Shown here piece after piece: positions 1-12,123 of a stretch of DNA of 64,000 bases (the first letter of the stretch is position 1; every line of letters starts with the position of its first letter). The DNA is from Chaetomium olivaceum (lineage: Eukaryota; Ascomycota; Sordariomycetes; Sordariales; Chaetomiaceae): NCBI GenBank assembly GCA_039881045.1, contig JAYWVB010000009.1, forward strand, positions 248,001-312,000. The letters are read 5' to 3'. The notes under the pieces are model-generated. The model did not search any database. It was not told the origin of the DNA and was given only the letters and a program-made list of their open reading frames with translations. A program made the position numbers and the translations under genes.

Positions 1-3000
1 AAGGGGAAGCTCGGCGAGGCTGACGGGTTCCTGATGACCACACTAAAGGTCCGGTATGGTGGGTGGGCGAGGAGTAGACGGAGTTAGGTCGACTTGACGA
101 TAGAGGGACGGTGGGCGGGGCTGGCGTCGCGGTAACGTTAAAGGGTATGCTGCCCTAGAAGTGAAGGTAGAAAGGTGTGTAGTCGTCTGTTTTACACTGT
201 CGCGATTCGGAAAGTCATGCGGCGAGCTAGTGAAGCGAGATCGATCCGGCGCGGTGCTCAGATGATTCGGGGTGTCGCTGAAGGGGGGGTCGTGTTTGCC
301 TTGCTATCCTGCTTCGTTTGCTTCCTCTTCCTTGCTCTCCGTTGTCGCTGTCGTTTTGAAACGGTCGATTCCGTGGTCTCCAAAAAATAAACACAAACTT
401 GTTAATGCGACCGCGGCCGTGGCGCTTCTAGGGCTGTGTGGAGGGTTGTTTCCGGCCGGTGCCTCGAGATGGATTTGCGAGCAGGAAGTTGGTTGCGGTT
501 CATCGCTTGCGCAAGCAGTGGAAACAGCATCCTTGCAGACGGAAAGCCGGGAGGGCACCCACTTCGTCGATCTTGCCCATGTGATTGGTTTTTCTGACCA
601 CATTAGCTCCACAACGTTTGGTCACGGACCATCCAGCTTCGAAGGAGGGTGCCATTCAGTCTTGGGGGCTCTCGATTTCCATCAGTGCTGCACCACACCA
701 CATTTAACTTCAACCTACCCAAAAGTGACTACCCACATCCGCGTCTTCCACACCTTACCCTACAAAGATACCAGGGTAGCTTGCGAATGTCTAGAAGCAG
801 CAGATCAGCTTAGCACGTGGGGACTCACTTGACCCCCAACCCCTGTCATCGGAAGCTCAAACGCGGAATGCGCCGCGCCGCGTCACGGTATGACATTCCT
901 GGGACCGCTGGGACGGAAGAACATGGAGAGTCTGGTCCGCTCAAGACAAGCCGTGGCTGCTCACCTGGGCAGCCCGGGGCCTAAATGGGAGCTTCTTACA
1001 CAGTACTGTGTAGGGAAGGTACATAGGTAAGGATGGAAATGGCTGGAGAGCGGGACGCTTTGATAACCTATTCTCGAAACCCCACCGAGTTCATGTTGTT
1101 GATGATAGCGGGGATCGACGGCAACGATCGCAACGGCAGACGGGGACATGTTCCATCCGACCAACCCGCTTTATATATACTGATTCCTCAACACGGCACA
1201 CATCCGGCAATCGATGAGCGCACGATGTTTTGTGTATCACACGGGCCGATCCCTTTCCTGCGTCTGCATCTCGTTGTGGGTCTCGATGCCGGCAGTCCTC
1301 CTGCCTGCATCCTTTGCCGCGACCAGGGTTGACGTTGGTGTCGGTCCTCTAGGCTTCATCACCGTTTTCTCCGGCATGTCTTGGCGGCGCTGGAGTTGGA
1401 TTAATAGCGGTATTACTTACGTATTGCCCACCGAGCCTGCGAAGCAGGGTGGCTGCGCTCCTCTGTTGGTGTGCCTTGATGTCTCAGCTGCGAGTCACAC
1501 AGTCTCCCCCGTGTTGTGCTTCGGACAAGTTTCGGTGAAGAGAGGGTGAGCCAAATGGGAAAGCCAAGGCTCACGACGAACTGCCCACCTCCGGGTTTGC
1601 CCTGATGTACTCCATGTCCCTATTTATCAGCACACCAACTTCTGGCTCGTCCGGTAGTCAGACGACTTGCCTCGATCCTGGAGGGTACAACTCTGGGAAA
1701 AGTAGGTTTTCTTCGCGGGGTGGAAGAACAAGAGTATAAAAGGCTCCCGCTCGCCATATGCGTGCGGCCTGCTGCGACGTGACAAGGTTTACCTTTCTCG
1801 CATTTCCGGACTTGTCAGAACAACTCTCACCGTTGCTCACCATCGCCTATTGCACGAACTTGGACATACCTCGCCGTCTATCTCTTGTCTGTTTCTCGTC
1901 ACACAAGACCCAAACCCTTCCGCAGAGTGGACCAATCGAAGCCTGCAGATCCCCCACTCCTACAAGTGCTGCACAGAAAGGGATCCAACGCGTCAATACT
2001 AGGCGACAAACGAGCCAAGTCTTGCATCTGACAGCCTGCAACCTGGAGCCATCCGAGAACCGCCGTTTTGGATCCAAGACCCGCCGGGTTTACGTTGATT
2101 GCTTATCGCCTTGCAGCAGCAGAATTACCCCGCCATTTCACAATCTTGCCCCGCGCATCCGAACTCGCAGCCTCCGGACGTCAACCACGCTGTTTCATCC
2201 AAGAGCTTATTTATGGTCGGGCGTGATCTGAGTGGAATAGACTCTATCCAACAGCCAGGTCACAAAGAAGGACCGGGTGTGAAGTGACTGGTACCAAGTC
2301 CTGTCGGTTCTCAGTCCTGTCAGACCAGGCCGTCCGTCCAGGCTACTCGAGAGTCAGCCAATCAGCGGCTTAACTCGGGTCACGGCTTGCCTTGGAAAGG
2401 AGGGCCGGACATCTTGACATCGCCGTCTCCCGGAAGCACGGAAGAGCGTCCTCTAACAAGCAAACTTGCATTTTTGATGCTGCCGACGGAATCTCTTCAA
2501 ATTCTTGGGCCTCCCAGCAACGCAGCGAATGAGAACTCGGTCGGTTTCTCGGCTGTGCTCACTCAAAACCCCTCGCATCCATAAATTAAGGTTCGACACT
2601 CGAGTCGCTCCGAGTCCCCGACTCCTCCCACACACTTCTTGGTGGTGGATGTGGCTCTGTCCGAATTAGGTACTCCGTGAAGCGAGGATCTACTCAGCCT
2701 CAGCCGCCATTCCCGCAACTCCGTTATCGATATATTCGCATCCCATCCCCCTTCTCCAACCCCTGGTTGGTTTCTTACTTCTGGGCTCCTGCATCCCAAC
2801 TTTCTTTATGACCCTGACTCATCGTCCCCCGAGGAACAAACGCTTGTTGCCGCCAGTGTTAACGTGAGCCTACGGGTTCATCCCAAACCCCAACGGCCCG
2901 CTCCAACAACGGCGTTGCCGCCTCATCCGAATTCGCAACCCGCACGCCCACGATCTTTTACCGCTCTTCTGGCTTCATAAAGGGCCCCACCGTACCCCGT

Positions 3001-3976
3001 TTCAACCCCCGCTCAGGTCTTCCCCGCCCGCTCTATTCCAGAGTTGAACCGATTCCCACCTTCTCCAACTTGCACAACCTCACCAAGACCTAAAGCGAGA
3101 GAGGCAGTTGCAATCCGCATCCTTGATTGAGGTCTCGCACTCCTCGGGGCAAACTTGCGCACCTCACACTCTGGTGTTTCACCTCCCAACCAAATACCCA
3201 TCACTCTCCTGGTTGGGGTTGACGAAGACAAGAAAAAACCCAGATTTTTCTTGTCTGTCGACTTTCTCTTGGCCGCTTTGTTGGGAAGGCCCTTGTCTCT
3301 CCCTTGCACCAGCTGCGATCTGAAGAAACCATTTCCCAAGCTGGTTAGCCGGCTGCATTGTTAAGCCCGGCACTCCCCACATTTTGCGTCCTCTCGGGCC
3401 CCTCTTCGCATTCCTTGTCACCGCACCCACCCACGGACGACCTGTCACATCTGACAAGACCGCACGAGCTGCCTCTCTTTGCCAACCGTCCTCGTGCACA
3501 CTGCGCACTGCATTGCACTGCATTGCACTGCAAAAACCCAGCCCGGTTTCTTTTCCTGCGATCGACTACGAACACTTCTGTGTCCACAATCCACCTCCGG
3601 TCTGCGATATCGCTCGACACAATTCATCCCATCCCATCCCGCCTTTTACCACCACTCCACACCACATTTTGTCTCCTCCCGAACTGTCGACGCTAGCCAA
3701 CCCAAATATATATAGTCTTTAGGTACGTTGCGCAACTTTTTGTTACTCAACTGCTTTTACCATCTGGCATGAACTCACAGCCACGGCTTGCTTCGGCGGG
3801 CATGAGTGGCATGAAGTGGCGCCCTCTGCCTTTTGTAACATTAAGTTAACATCTCGTCTTCCCTAGACTAACAACACCTTGCGACGAACACCACACCACC
3901 TTTTCGCACTAAGGATTAACACCCCAAGCAGGCGCTCCCTGCAGACACCTTCGTTACATTGTCCGATTGATTCCAC
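1..3976. other. Gene-poor left edge and long 5' region of the bHLH gene
   Basis: No convincing coding region is visible: open frames here are short, unlike known families, and mutually overlapping on both strands. A good TATA-like box (TATAAAAGG, 1735-1743) and another AT-rich box (about 3707-3715) are present. Just upstream of the bHLH start lies a plausible 5' UTR intron: donor GTACGT at 3723, branch-like TTAAC about 3845-3850 and acceptor CCCTAG ending 3866. A short tandem repeat of a TGCATTGCAC-like unit sits at about 3500-3533. I infer that much of 1700-3976 is promoter and leader of the downstream regulator gene; transcripts would be needed to place the start site. Confidence 0.5.
3723..3866 (+). 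other. Putative 5' UTR intron of the bHLH gene
   Basis: Donor GTACGT immediately follows an AG, a TTAAC branch-like sequence lies about 17 nt before the CCCTAG acceptor, and the 144-nt length suits this genome. It precedes the ATG at 3977 by about 110 nt. Called from splice signals only. Confidence 0.45.
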
Positions 3977-5581
3977 ATGACGATGGCACAACACGGCTTC
4001 CCGATAAACGGGCATGGTGGGATCGACCCGAACGAACTGGCCATGCCGGGGAACTACTCTGCGTCATTCCAGCACAACAATTTTCACGCTTCATCAGACA
4101 CTTTCCCCACAAATTCAGCGATCTTTAGAGACGATGAGCTTTTGGAGGGACTAAACAGCCCGACAGAAGCCCAGTCGGGAGTGCAGGAGTATGGTGGAAT
4201 TAATGATATGGGTGTCAGTTATTCCCATGGCGTGTACGGCTCCCACCATGGGTTGCCTATCAATCAGCAGTCGATGAACGGGTACTCGAGCACACCAGAT
4301 GGCGATCCCATTCAGAGCCCTTTTGCCCACAACTTCGGCTACCGACAAATGGGGCACGCCCAGTCCTTTGGTGCTCTCAAATCCCCCTTGTCTTATGCAG
4401 GGTCCCCTCTTGCAAACGCAGACGTCAACGAGAACAACGGCCAAACCTTCCTCAGCGCCCAGGCACAAGCACAGGCCCAAGCCCAGGCCCAAGCCCGTAG
4501 CCGACTGGCAGGGGCCATGCAACGCAAGCCTTCGGCCAACGCCAGAGGTTCTCTAACACCCAAGTCGGCGGCTATGGCCGGCATGCCAGCCAACACCGAG
4601 ACCCCCTTCGGGGCCCAACCGATCAGAACGACAGGCTCGCATCACGAAAAATCGCATTCGGGCCAGTGGATCCAGACGCCTAACAGCATGTCCTCCTTCC
4701 CGGGCTCTGGTTTTTCCTCGCCACTTCAACAGGGGATCCCTGGCAACCAGATCAACGATCTCATCCTGAAGGGCGGTGTTTCAATGCCCGCCAAGCTCGG
4801 TGCGCCGTCAGCTGCTGCATCAACGCAGGAAGCCAGGCGGAAGCGCCGCCGAGAGTCCCATAACCTTGTCGAGCGTCGCCGACGCGATAACATCAATGAA
4901 CGAATCCAGGATTTGAGCAAGCTGGTGCCCCCCCACCGCCTAGAAGATGAAAAGATCAGAAAGGCTATCCAGAATGGCACCCCCCTATCGCCCACCCTTT
5001 CTGGGATCGGCGCACCGTCGCAGGCGACATCGGCTCTGGCGGGCCCCGGTGCGCGGCGTGCGGCGGGCGGGAGTACAGGCAACATCACGACAGGGTTGCC
5101 AGTCGATGATAAGGATAAAGGTCCGAACAAGGGCGATATCCTCAACGGCTCCGTGAGCTGGACGAGGGACCTGATGTGGATGTTGCACCTGAAGATTCAG
5201 CAGCAAGAAGAGCTTATCAATGCTCTCTACGAACGCGGTGGCCAGTTGCCTTTCGAGATCACGGACGACGAAAGGCGGATGCAAACCGAGCTCCTGGAGG
5301 CGATGGCCCGGAACGACGATCCAACCGGGCCGTCGAGGGGGCTCTCGTACTCGCGCACGGCTGGATCCGGCCTTCGTGTGCCGCACCACACCGATTACAG
5401 GGGCGAGCCTCTTGGTGCCAACGGGAATGAGATGGACCACGGCTCGCTGAGCCCAGGAGATGACGGTGCTGGGGTAGGCCACGAAATGCTCGACAATGGC
5501 GATTTCGTGGACTTCGACGACGACGGCAGTGGCGAGGTCTTCAAGGAGGAAGACGAATTCGGCATGGACCTGACGGCGTAA
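3977..5581 (+). CDS. bHLH transcription factor, RTG3 / GlcD-gamma type
   Basis: Single-exon 534-aa protein. The N-terminal half is Gln/Ser/Pro-rich with an (Ala-Gln) tract at about residues 160-172. A basic-helix-loop-helix domain follows: the basic region plus helix 1 (ESHNLVERRRRDNINERI, about residues 294-311) has the E-box contact residues His, Glu and Arg, and helix 2 (NKGDILNGSVSWTRDLMWML, about 379-400) lies after an unusually long loop of roughly 60-70 residues. That split bHLH with the NKGDILN motif is characteristic of fungal RTG3-like/GlcD-gamma regulators. The C-terminus is acidic. By family it should bind E-box-like sites in the nucleus; target genes (retrograde or nitrogen/carbon response) are inferred from yeast Rtg3 only. 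The ATG at 3977 has a second Met two codons later. It faces NPR3 tail-to-tail. Confidence 0.85.
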   Translation: MTMAQHGFPINGHGGIDPNELAMPGNYSASFQHNNFHASSDTFPTNSAIFRDDELLEGLNSPTEAQSGVQEYGGINDMGVSYSHGVYGSHHGLPINQQSMNGYSSTPDGDPIQSPFAHNFGYRQMGHAQSFGALKSPLSYAGSPLANADVNENNGQTFLSAQAQAQAQAQAQARSRLAGAMQRKPSANARGSLTPKSAAMAGMPANTETPFGAQPIRTTGSHHEKSHSGQWIQTPNSMSSFPGSGFSSPLQQGIPGNQINDLILKGGVSMPAKLGAPSAAASTQEARRKRRRESHNLVERRRRDNINERIQDLSKLVPPHRLEDEKIRKAIQNGTPLSPTLSGIGAPSQATSALAGPGARRAAGGSTGNITTGLPVDDKDKGPNKGDILNGSVSWTRDLMWMLHLKIQQQEELINALYERGGQLPFEITDDERRMQTELLEAMARNDDPTGPSRGLSYSRTAGSGLRVPHHTDYRGEPLGANGNEMDHGSLSPGDDGAGVGHEMLDNGDFVDFDDDGSGEVFKEEDEFGMDLTA

Positions 5582-6187
5582 CCCGGAGAGGAGCGTGTGC
5601 CTCCGAACTGGCTCTTCCCGTAGCTTTCTGACGTTTTCTCATATTCTTCTGGCGTTTTCCCCCATCTTTCCTGCCCCTTTTAAGAGGCTCGTTCGCCCAC
5701 TTTTCCTTTTGGTTCCGGTCACGGCTCTGATTTTGAGTGCCGCTTCTGCATCGCATCATCTCTGCGTTCTCGGGGTTATATGGCATATAGGGGTCTTTCA
5801 GGCGCGGTCTGGTTACGGCGCAGGCGGGTTGAACAAGGAGGCTTTTCAACCGGGACATGTCATCTGGCTCTCCAGTTATTGATTCCTTGCTCTTACGATG
5901 ATACCTCGAGGATTGGGCATAGGGATAGGAGGGTACTTTGGGATTTTTTTCCGTTCCTTTCTCACTTTTCTGGTTTAAATCTTTACTTTTACTTTCATCA
6001 TCTTTGTCCTTACGCATACATTAACGGTTGGGCGCGGGTTGCCGATGGCTCATGATAATACCCTCTCAATGCAAATTCTTATCTCGATGCTGGGTTCATC
6101 AAACGTGTTTTCCATGCCACCCCAACACCACCAAGCACTCCACATTGTAGGATGCTATTAGTGCGCCACATGATCCTTGCAAGCTAC
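5582..6187. other. Convergent 3' regions of bHLH gene and NPR3
   Basis: About 600 bp between two converging genes. It is T-rich on the plus strand near 5940-6010, as expected for 3' UTR and polyadenylation sequence. No coding region, RNA gene or repeat is evident. Confidence 0.6.
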
Positions 6188-9139
6188 CTACCAATGACGG
6201 ACACAGAGCAGGTATTCGCTCATAGCAGTCAGCAAATTCCACACGTCCTTGCGCTTCATATCCTCCTGCAACGCGATCCGCTCCAGCGCCGACCGCCCGT
6301 TGAAATACTTGCACAAGACGGGCCACGCGTTGGCCACCCGCTCGTCCCAGTCTCCCGTATCCCGAATCCCACCACCACCGGGAGCGTGAGCTGTCCCGGG
6401 CCGGCCCATCCCTCCTCCCCTCCCAGCCGGACCGGAGGCCGACGCAGGACCGCTGGACTCCTCTCTCCTCTCCCCCACGTGTGAGCTAGTGCCCCTCTCC
6501 CTACCCGCATGTCTCTCCCTCTCCCTCTCTCTCTCCCTTTCCCTCCTACTACTACCGCCACCGCCACCACCAACACCAACACCGCCACCATCAACACCCG
6601 TAGCACCACCACCACCACCACCACCACCACTGCCACCACCCACCCGATCCCGAAACCGCCTCTCGATCGCACTCAGATACCGGCTCTCGTCCCCCGTCGC
6701 CTTCTTCGCATCCAATATCACCCGCGGCGCCATCCCGGCCAGGTGCCGCGCGCGGTTGACGCTGGGGTGCGCTGTAGCTTGAGGCACTGCCTTGCGCGCG
6801 TGTGCCGTCGCGCGCTCGGCGAGGACCCGTGCGGCCTTGTCGGCGAGGCGGGCGAGGCGGGCCTTTTCGGCGGCTTGTTCGGCGGGGGTGGGTTCGTTTT
6901 GGGGGTCGTTGGTGGGGTTGGGGTTGGGGTTGGAGGGGTTGGAGGGGTTGGAGGGGTTGCCGTTGGAGTCTGAGGGGTGCTGGTTGTTGCTGTTGTTGTG
7001 GTTGGGTGGTGGTTGGAAGGGTGGTTGTGAGGGTGGTGGTGGTGGTGGCGTGGCGGAGGGGGTGTAGGGGTGGTGGTGGTGGTGGTGGTTGGGGGTGTAG
7101 AGGGTGCTGGTTCGGATCGCGGGTGAGGCGGGCGTTGAGGAGATGGGGACGAGCGATGTTTGAGAGAAGGATCGGGCGAGGTCACGGAGACTGGTCGATG
7201 AGGGCGACGGGACTGGGAGCTCGGAGAGGAGGGGAAGAAAGCCTGAGGAGGACCCGGTTAAGACTAGGTCGCCCAGGGTTGCGACGCTGGGGCTTGCAAC
7301 CGCGACATCGTTGCTTTCTGCGCTCCCCGCCTCGCGACCCAAGTTTTGGGCACGTTTTTCGTTGGCGATCGCCTCGGCTTCTTGGGCGTATTCGACTTCG
7401 TAGATAATTTCAGGCCAGACGACAACGTAAGCAAAAGTGCACAGCTGCGTAACCCAGCCACCACGCATCAGCCAGGCTAACATGGCCATGTAAACCGGGC
7501 GGTGGGCTTTGCTGGGACAGTGGAGCTTATAGGGCCGTGGAGCGACGCTGAGCTCGGCGAGGAAGTTGGGGAGGGACGGCGAAAGGGGAAACTGGCGAGC
7601 CCACTGGGTGGCGGCCTGGGGTAGTTTCCGCAGGTCGCAGTTGGGGCTCACAACGTACATGTCGCGGGCATGTAGTGGTGGGATAGCAATGGCACGCCGC
7701 CAGAATATGAAGTGCTGGGCAAACTTTCGCACCTGTGCGGGCGTGAGGATGTTGCTAGACTGTTGGCAAACCTGGTAGAAGCTATTCAAGTGTTAGCTGT
7801 CAGGGGTTGCACCTAAGAGCTGCGGTCACTTACGAGAGCGTTGGCTTGCAGTGACGCACAAACTCGATCATGGCGAGAGTGGTCTCATCGGGGTCGTTTT
7901 GTAACTCAGCTATGACCCTTTTCTCGTCCATGACGAGCAAGAGAGCAAAGTTCTTGTCAAGGAATCCCGGGGTTTCGGCTGCTTCCTCGCCCATGAGCGA
8001 GTTTGCGGTCGTTAACCAGACGCCGCTCTGGCCCTTTTCGCCCTCTTGGGGCAGGTCGGATACGTGGAACGGAACTGGGATCTGAACCGAGTGAGTTACT
8101 GCGCCCTCGATGGTATCCAGCTGTAAAGCGGCAATCCTATTCTGGGAGACGGCGTCGTAAATGTCCTGCATCGATGCTGCCAGGGATGAGGTAGAAAGTA
8201 TCTCCTCCCACAGCAAGCTCATCTTTCGTTCTGAAATTTGAGTCAGTGATAGCCATAGCACGGCGGTGCATACTACCTACTATCCTCACGCCCTTTATCC
8301 TTGAGGGCGAGGATCCGCTTCGACTCCTTCCAGACAAAGTCACTCCGTTGTTGGCAGTACTTGTAGGCCTTGTTGATCTTTTTGATTATGTGCGTAAACA
8401 TTATGTCGACGAGGGGCTTAACCTCATGCTTTTTGGGGTTAAGGAAGAAAACCAGGTTGAACATGGTCATGGAGCTCTTCTTATCCTCGGCCTCCTCGGC
8501 CGACTTGGTGGGCTTCAGCATGTCTCTAGCCTCGATCTTCTCGGCGTTCCCTGAGCCTCTCTCGCCGCCGCTCCTGGCTGACCCGCCAGCGTCAGTTGAG
8601 AACGGGTCATCATCTTCTTTCTTGGCGGGCCCTGGTTCCTTCTGCGGATGGCGCTGCTTCCCTGGTTCCTTGCCCTTCTTCTTCTTCTTCCACACACCGT
8701 TCTCGGGCACCTGAATTGGGTACGAGACACAGTATATCGGGTCCAGTGACACTTGGAAGAGGCGCTTATGGTACGCCCTGGCCGGTTTCAAGATGTTCTC
8801 CAAGTCTTTGGTGGGAAAGCCAGCCACATGCTCCCATGGCACGATCTGGGTACCGCTCTCTGTGACGAGATGATCGTCATGATTCCACTGGGCCAGCTCG
8901 GCGGCAAGTAACGCAGAAGACGAGCCAGTCTCTATCCTCGCCTCGCGTGAGGGACGGCCGGGCAAGATGTCATCATCCTCGTCAACATCATCGCCGCCAT
9001 CGGCATCTCTCTTCGAGGCCCCTGGTGGTAGGAGGCGGGCCGGGTAGTGAAAGACGAACCGAGGGCCATCACGAGAACGGTTGATGACAAGAGCGACGCC
9101 CAGGAAGTTATCCTTGTTTGGGAGTACTGGAAGTGCCAT
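6188..9139 (-). CDS. NPR3, GATOR1/SEACIT subunit
   Basis: Nitrogen permease regulator 3: with NPR2 and IML1 it restrains TORC1 at the vacuole when amino acids are scarce. Three exons, 9139-8281, 8230-7834 and 7781-6188, joined by introns with GTAGGT/CAG and GTAAGT/TAG signals whose phases match exactly; total 949 aa. The start (MALPVLPNKDNFLGVALVIN) and the C-terminus (RSALERIALQEDMKRKDVWN, near the stop) are family hallmarks. A longin-type N-terminal region carries a spacer of acidic/Ser residues. The third exon has a very long low-complexity insert: His tract, Pro, (Asn-Pro-Ser) repeats, Gly tracts and an Arg-Glu repeat, encoded by simple-sequence DNA at about 6500-7100. That makes it larger than typical NPR3. 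It diverges from the kinase gene at 10225. Confidence 0.9.
6914..6959 (+). repeat. G-rich tandem repeat inside NPR3 exon 3
   Basis: Repeats of GGGGTT followed by GGAGGGGTT give at least seven runs of four G on the plus strand, which is the non-coding strand of NPR3. The coding strand reads Asn-Pro and Asn-Pro-Ser repeats. The base pattern fits the usual G-quadruplex rule. Confidence 0.85.
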
Positions 9140-10224
9140 GGTTCCGGGGTGTGCGGTGAACCCGGGGCATGGAAAAAGGAGGAGGACGGTGAAAAAAACA
9201 ACAATCAGACCGGGACAGTAAGATAGGCAGGACGAATCAAAATCCCGAAATTAGCAGCCCCCTCATTTTTCTCATCCGATGAAAAGAAGAGATTCAGCGA
9301 TACAGTATAAAAAGCTTCAGGTCACGATCCAATCCGGTAGTCCGAATGACAAACCCCGGCGTGGGTCCCGAGAATATCGGCTTCGAGTGGAGGTTGTGAG
9401 ACGGTGCATGCGGTGGGAAGCGGCGAGTCGGCGGCGACGGTCAGATGCCGTGGCAAGACCCTGCAGTGAGTAACGCTGCCGAGACAACAGCATCAACTGT
9501 ACCGCTAAAGTGTTAGCGTCTCATTAGCGTGCCAACGTGCCAACCGCCCCTGTAGTGGGCGAGTCCAGACGAGGCGGGGCAGCGTGGGGGGTTAGGTTAT
9601 GACGACGCTTGGGCCAGTCCACAACCGAGGGCCCCTAAGAAGAACCATTGAACAGGGGCATCGATGGCACAAGCACAGGGCAAGGGTCCGCTCAGGTTCC
9701 TTTTAAAAAAGCTACACTACACAGTCATCAGGTAGAGAAGGGCAACTGATCGTGTGAGCGAGCAGAATCCAAGGCGACATTCGCTCGAACAGTTATAGCG
9801 AACGTTTGCACAGCCGGCGCCACCACGTCAGTTTTTTCCCTCATTTTGCCGCTCTCCTTGTTTCTGTTTCAAGGCCCCAGTCTTTTTCGAGGTACCACGC
9901 AGTTCGGCAGGGCATTTGCCAGCTTTCCCATCCCTGTGCGTCCGAGTCCGCTCCACCGCTTCCTTTTTCTGTGTACCTACATAGGTAGTACCTTCTTCCC
10001 AAACGCTCGCTTTGAGCCACCCCAGCTTCCGTTTTTCCAACTCTTTCAAGTTCGTCGACAAATATTCATGACCTAATACTTCTTACTTGAAGCTCTACGC
10101 ACTACGTTCTTTTTTAGCCGTCGATTTATTCGAGAAACTAAGCTCCCGAAACCAGTTCGACTCGGGCATACGCGTCCACTGTCTCCCCGGTGTCTCGACT
10201 GTTCCACGACCCCACCTACCTATC
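9140..10224. promoter_or_regulatory. Divergent intergenic region, NPR3 / kinase gene
   Basis: About 1.1 kb separates two divergently transcribed starts and probably holds both promoters. A 14-bp interrupted palindrome with TACCTA and TAGGTA arms lies at 9974-9987, one of several such palindromes in the window. No gene is seen; open frames are short. Confidence 0.5.
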
Positions 10225-11595
10225 ATGGCTGTCGGCCGCGAAAATGGACGCAGCAAGGGCGAATTGAACGGGACGAGCGTCCGATCTATAACATCCCCAT
10301 CCCCTACGACAGCATCGACGCGGAGAAATCGGCCCTTCGCCTTGTGCTGGCCATTCGCCCTGACTGGCAATCGCCCGACTCAAACGTCGAGTTCGTTCGC
10401 TTCACGGACGGCATCACAAACACCCTCCTAAAGGCAGTCAACAAGCGCCCCGGGCTATCCAAGAACGATGCCGACAAGGAGGCCATTCTCCTGCGGGCCT
10501 ACGGCCACGGTACCGATCTGATCATCGACCGGCACCGCGAGGCCCAGAACCACGAGTTGCTCATGAGGCACGGCCTGGCCCCCGAACTGCTTGCGCGCTT
10601 CTCGAACGGTATGCTGTACCGCTTTATCCAGGGCGCCGTCACCCAGCCCGAGGATCTGCGCAAGCCCGACATTTACAAGGCTGTCGCACGCCGTCTGGCC
10701 GAGTGGCACGCCGTCGTGCCCTGCATATCAGCCCGCACTGGCCACAGCCGCAAGAACTCGAGGGTCGACGGGGTTGTAGGCTCGGCCCTGGACAGCAACC
10801 TCGGTGACGCCGAGTTCCAGCTGGCTCTTGACGGCGTTGCGCCGGGAAAGCCCCCACCGAACGTTTGGACTGTTATGCAAAAGTGGATCTTTGCTCTACC
10901 GACCGAGACGGAGGCGGAGAGAGCCCGGCAAGCTGAGCTGCAACAAGAGCTCAAGAAGCTCGTCTCCGAGCTGAGCCATCGGCCGGGCCTCGGCCTGAAT
11001 GGGGTGAGTGAACACAGTCCTTTGAGGTACCACCATTTGCTAACCCGTGCCCCAGCTTGTGTTTGCGCACTGTGATCTCCTGAGCGGAAACGTCATCGTG
11101 TTACCCAAGTCCCAACTTGCTAACGGCGACAAGTCCGCCGAACCTACGGTCACCTTCATTGACTACGAATACGCGACACCTTCGCCAGCTGCGTTCGACC
11201 TAGCGAACCACTTCGCCGAATGGGGTGGATTCGACTGCGACTTCAGCGTCCTGCCCACACGTACACAGCGGCGCGAGTTTATTTCCGAGTACATAGACTC
11301 ATACTTCAACTTCCTTGAAAAGAAGAAGCCTGGCACGGCTGCGACTGTTGATAAAGCTGCCGAGGTCGAGCAGCTTCACCAGGAGGTGGACCATTACCGC
11401 GGCGTTCCGGGCTTCTACTGGGGCATCTGGGCCTTGATTCAGGCCACCATCTCCGACATCAACTTTGACTATGCTTCGTACGCCGAGACAAGGCTAGGAG
11501 AGTACTATGCCTGGCGAGCTGAGATAACCGGAGAGCGAGAAAGGTCCGGGCAGGAGATGCCGTTGCGGGAGCGGAGATGGGCACAGGAAAAATAG
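10225..11595 (+). CDS. Choline/ethanolamine kinase family protein
   Basis: Phosphorylates choline or ethanolamine, the first step of the Kennedy phospholipid pathway, in the cytosol. Two exons, up to 11003 and 11056-11595, with a 52-nt intron (GTGAGT, GCTAAC, CAG). Diagnostic motifs: FVRFTDGITNTLLKAV (nucleotide-binding lobe), the Brenner motif HCDLLSGN followed by FIDYEYATPSPAAFDLANHF, with catalytic Asp and metal-binding Asp. The C-terminal FYWGIWALIQATISDINFDY is typical. The ATG at 10225 opens a frame that differs from the kinase frame; the kinase frame has no upstream ATG. Adding one base in the GGG run at 10257-10259 joins them into a 439-aa protein, so a missing base is likely. Substrate (ethanolamine versus choline) cannot be decided here. 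Confidence 0.85.
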
Positions 11596-12123
11596 AGCGA
11601 GGAAGAGGCTCATTAAAAAGAACCCATCTTTAGAGATGAGACTAATAGCATCCTTGGTGCGTTTCGCGAAACGTGGCATTGGGCGCGTTTGGTTCAGCGT
11701 TGTCATTCAGGTTACGGAGCATGGGTAAAAGGGTCGACATTCAACATGGGCTCGGATACGCCTTCTATAGTGGCTGTAGATATCTGGGCTTTGTTGCGGC
11801 TGTGTCGTTACGAGCGCGAACCAAGCATTGGAGGTATAGGGGCGCGCAAGCGGAATAATTGGGGAAAACAAATACAATTACTTTTCAACATCTCGTCGGA
11901 TGAAGCTGAGATAACCCCTCAAACCATGGCCTGTTGAAGTGACTACCGTGCTGGATATATGTATATGCTCCGTCCCAGAGGCTACCCGTTGGTTCCCTCG
12001 TATAACCGTTACCCATGCATGACGTTGAAGTATCCCATCGAACCAAATAATAAGTTGAAAAACCTAGCGTCATTGCGCAAATGCGGTGTTGAACAATCCG
12101 TCCACTCGCTAACTCCAGCCAGA
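11596..12123. other. Convergent 3' regions of kinase and T-protein genes
   Basis: About 530 bp between two converging genes. AT-richer than the flanks around 11850-12070. No coding or structured feature is apparent. Confidence 0.55.
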
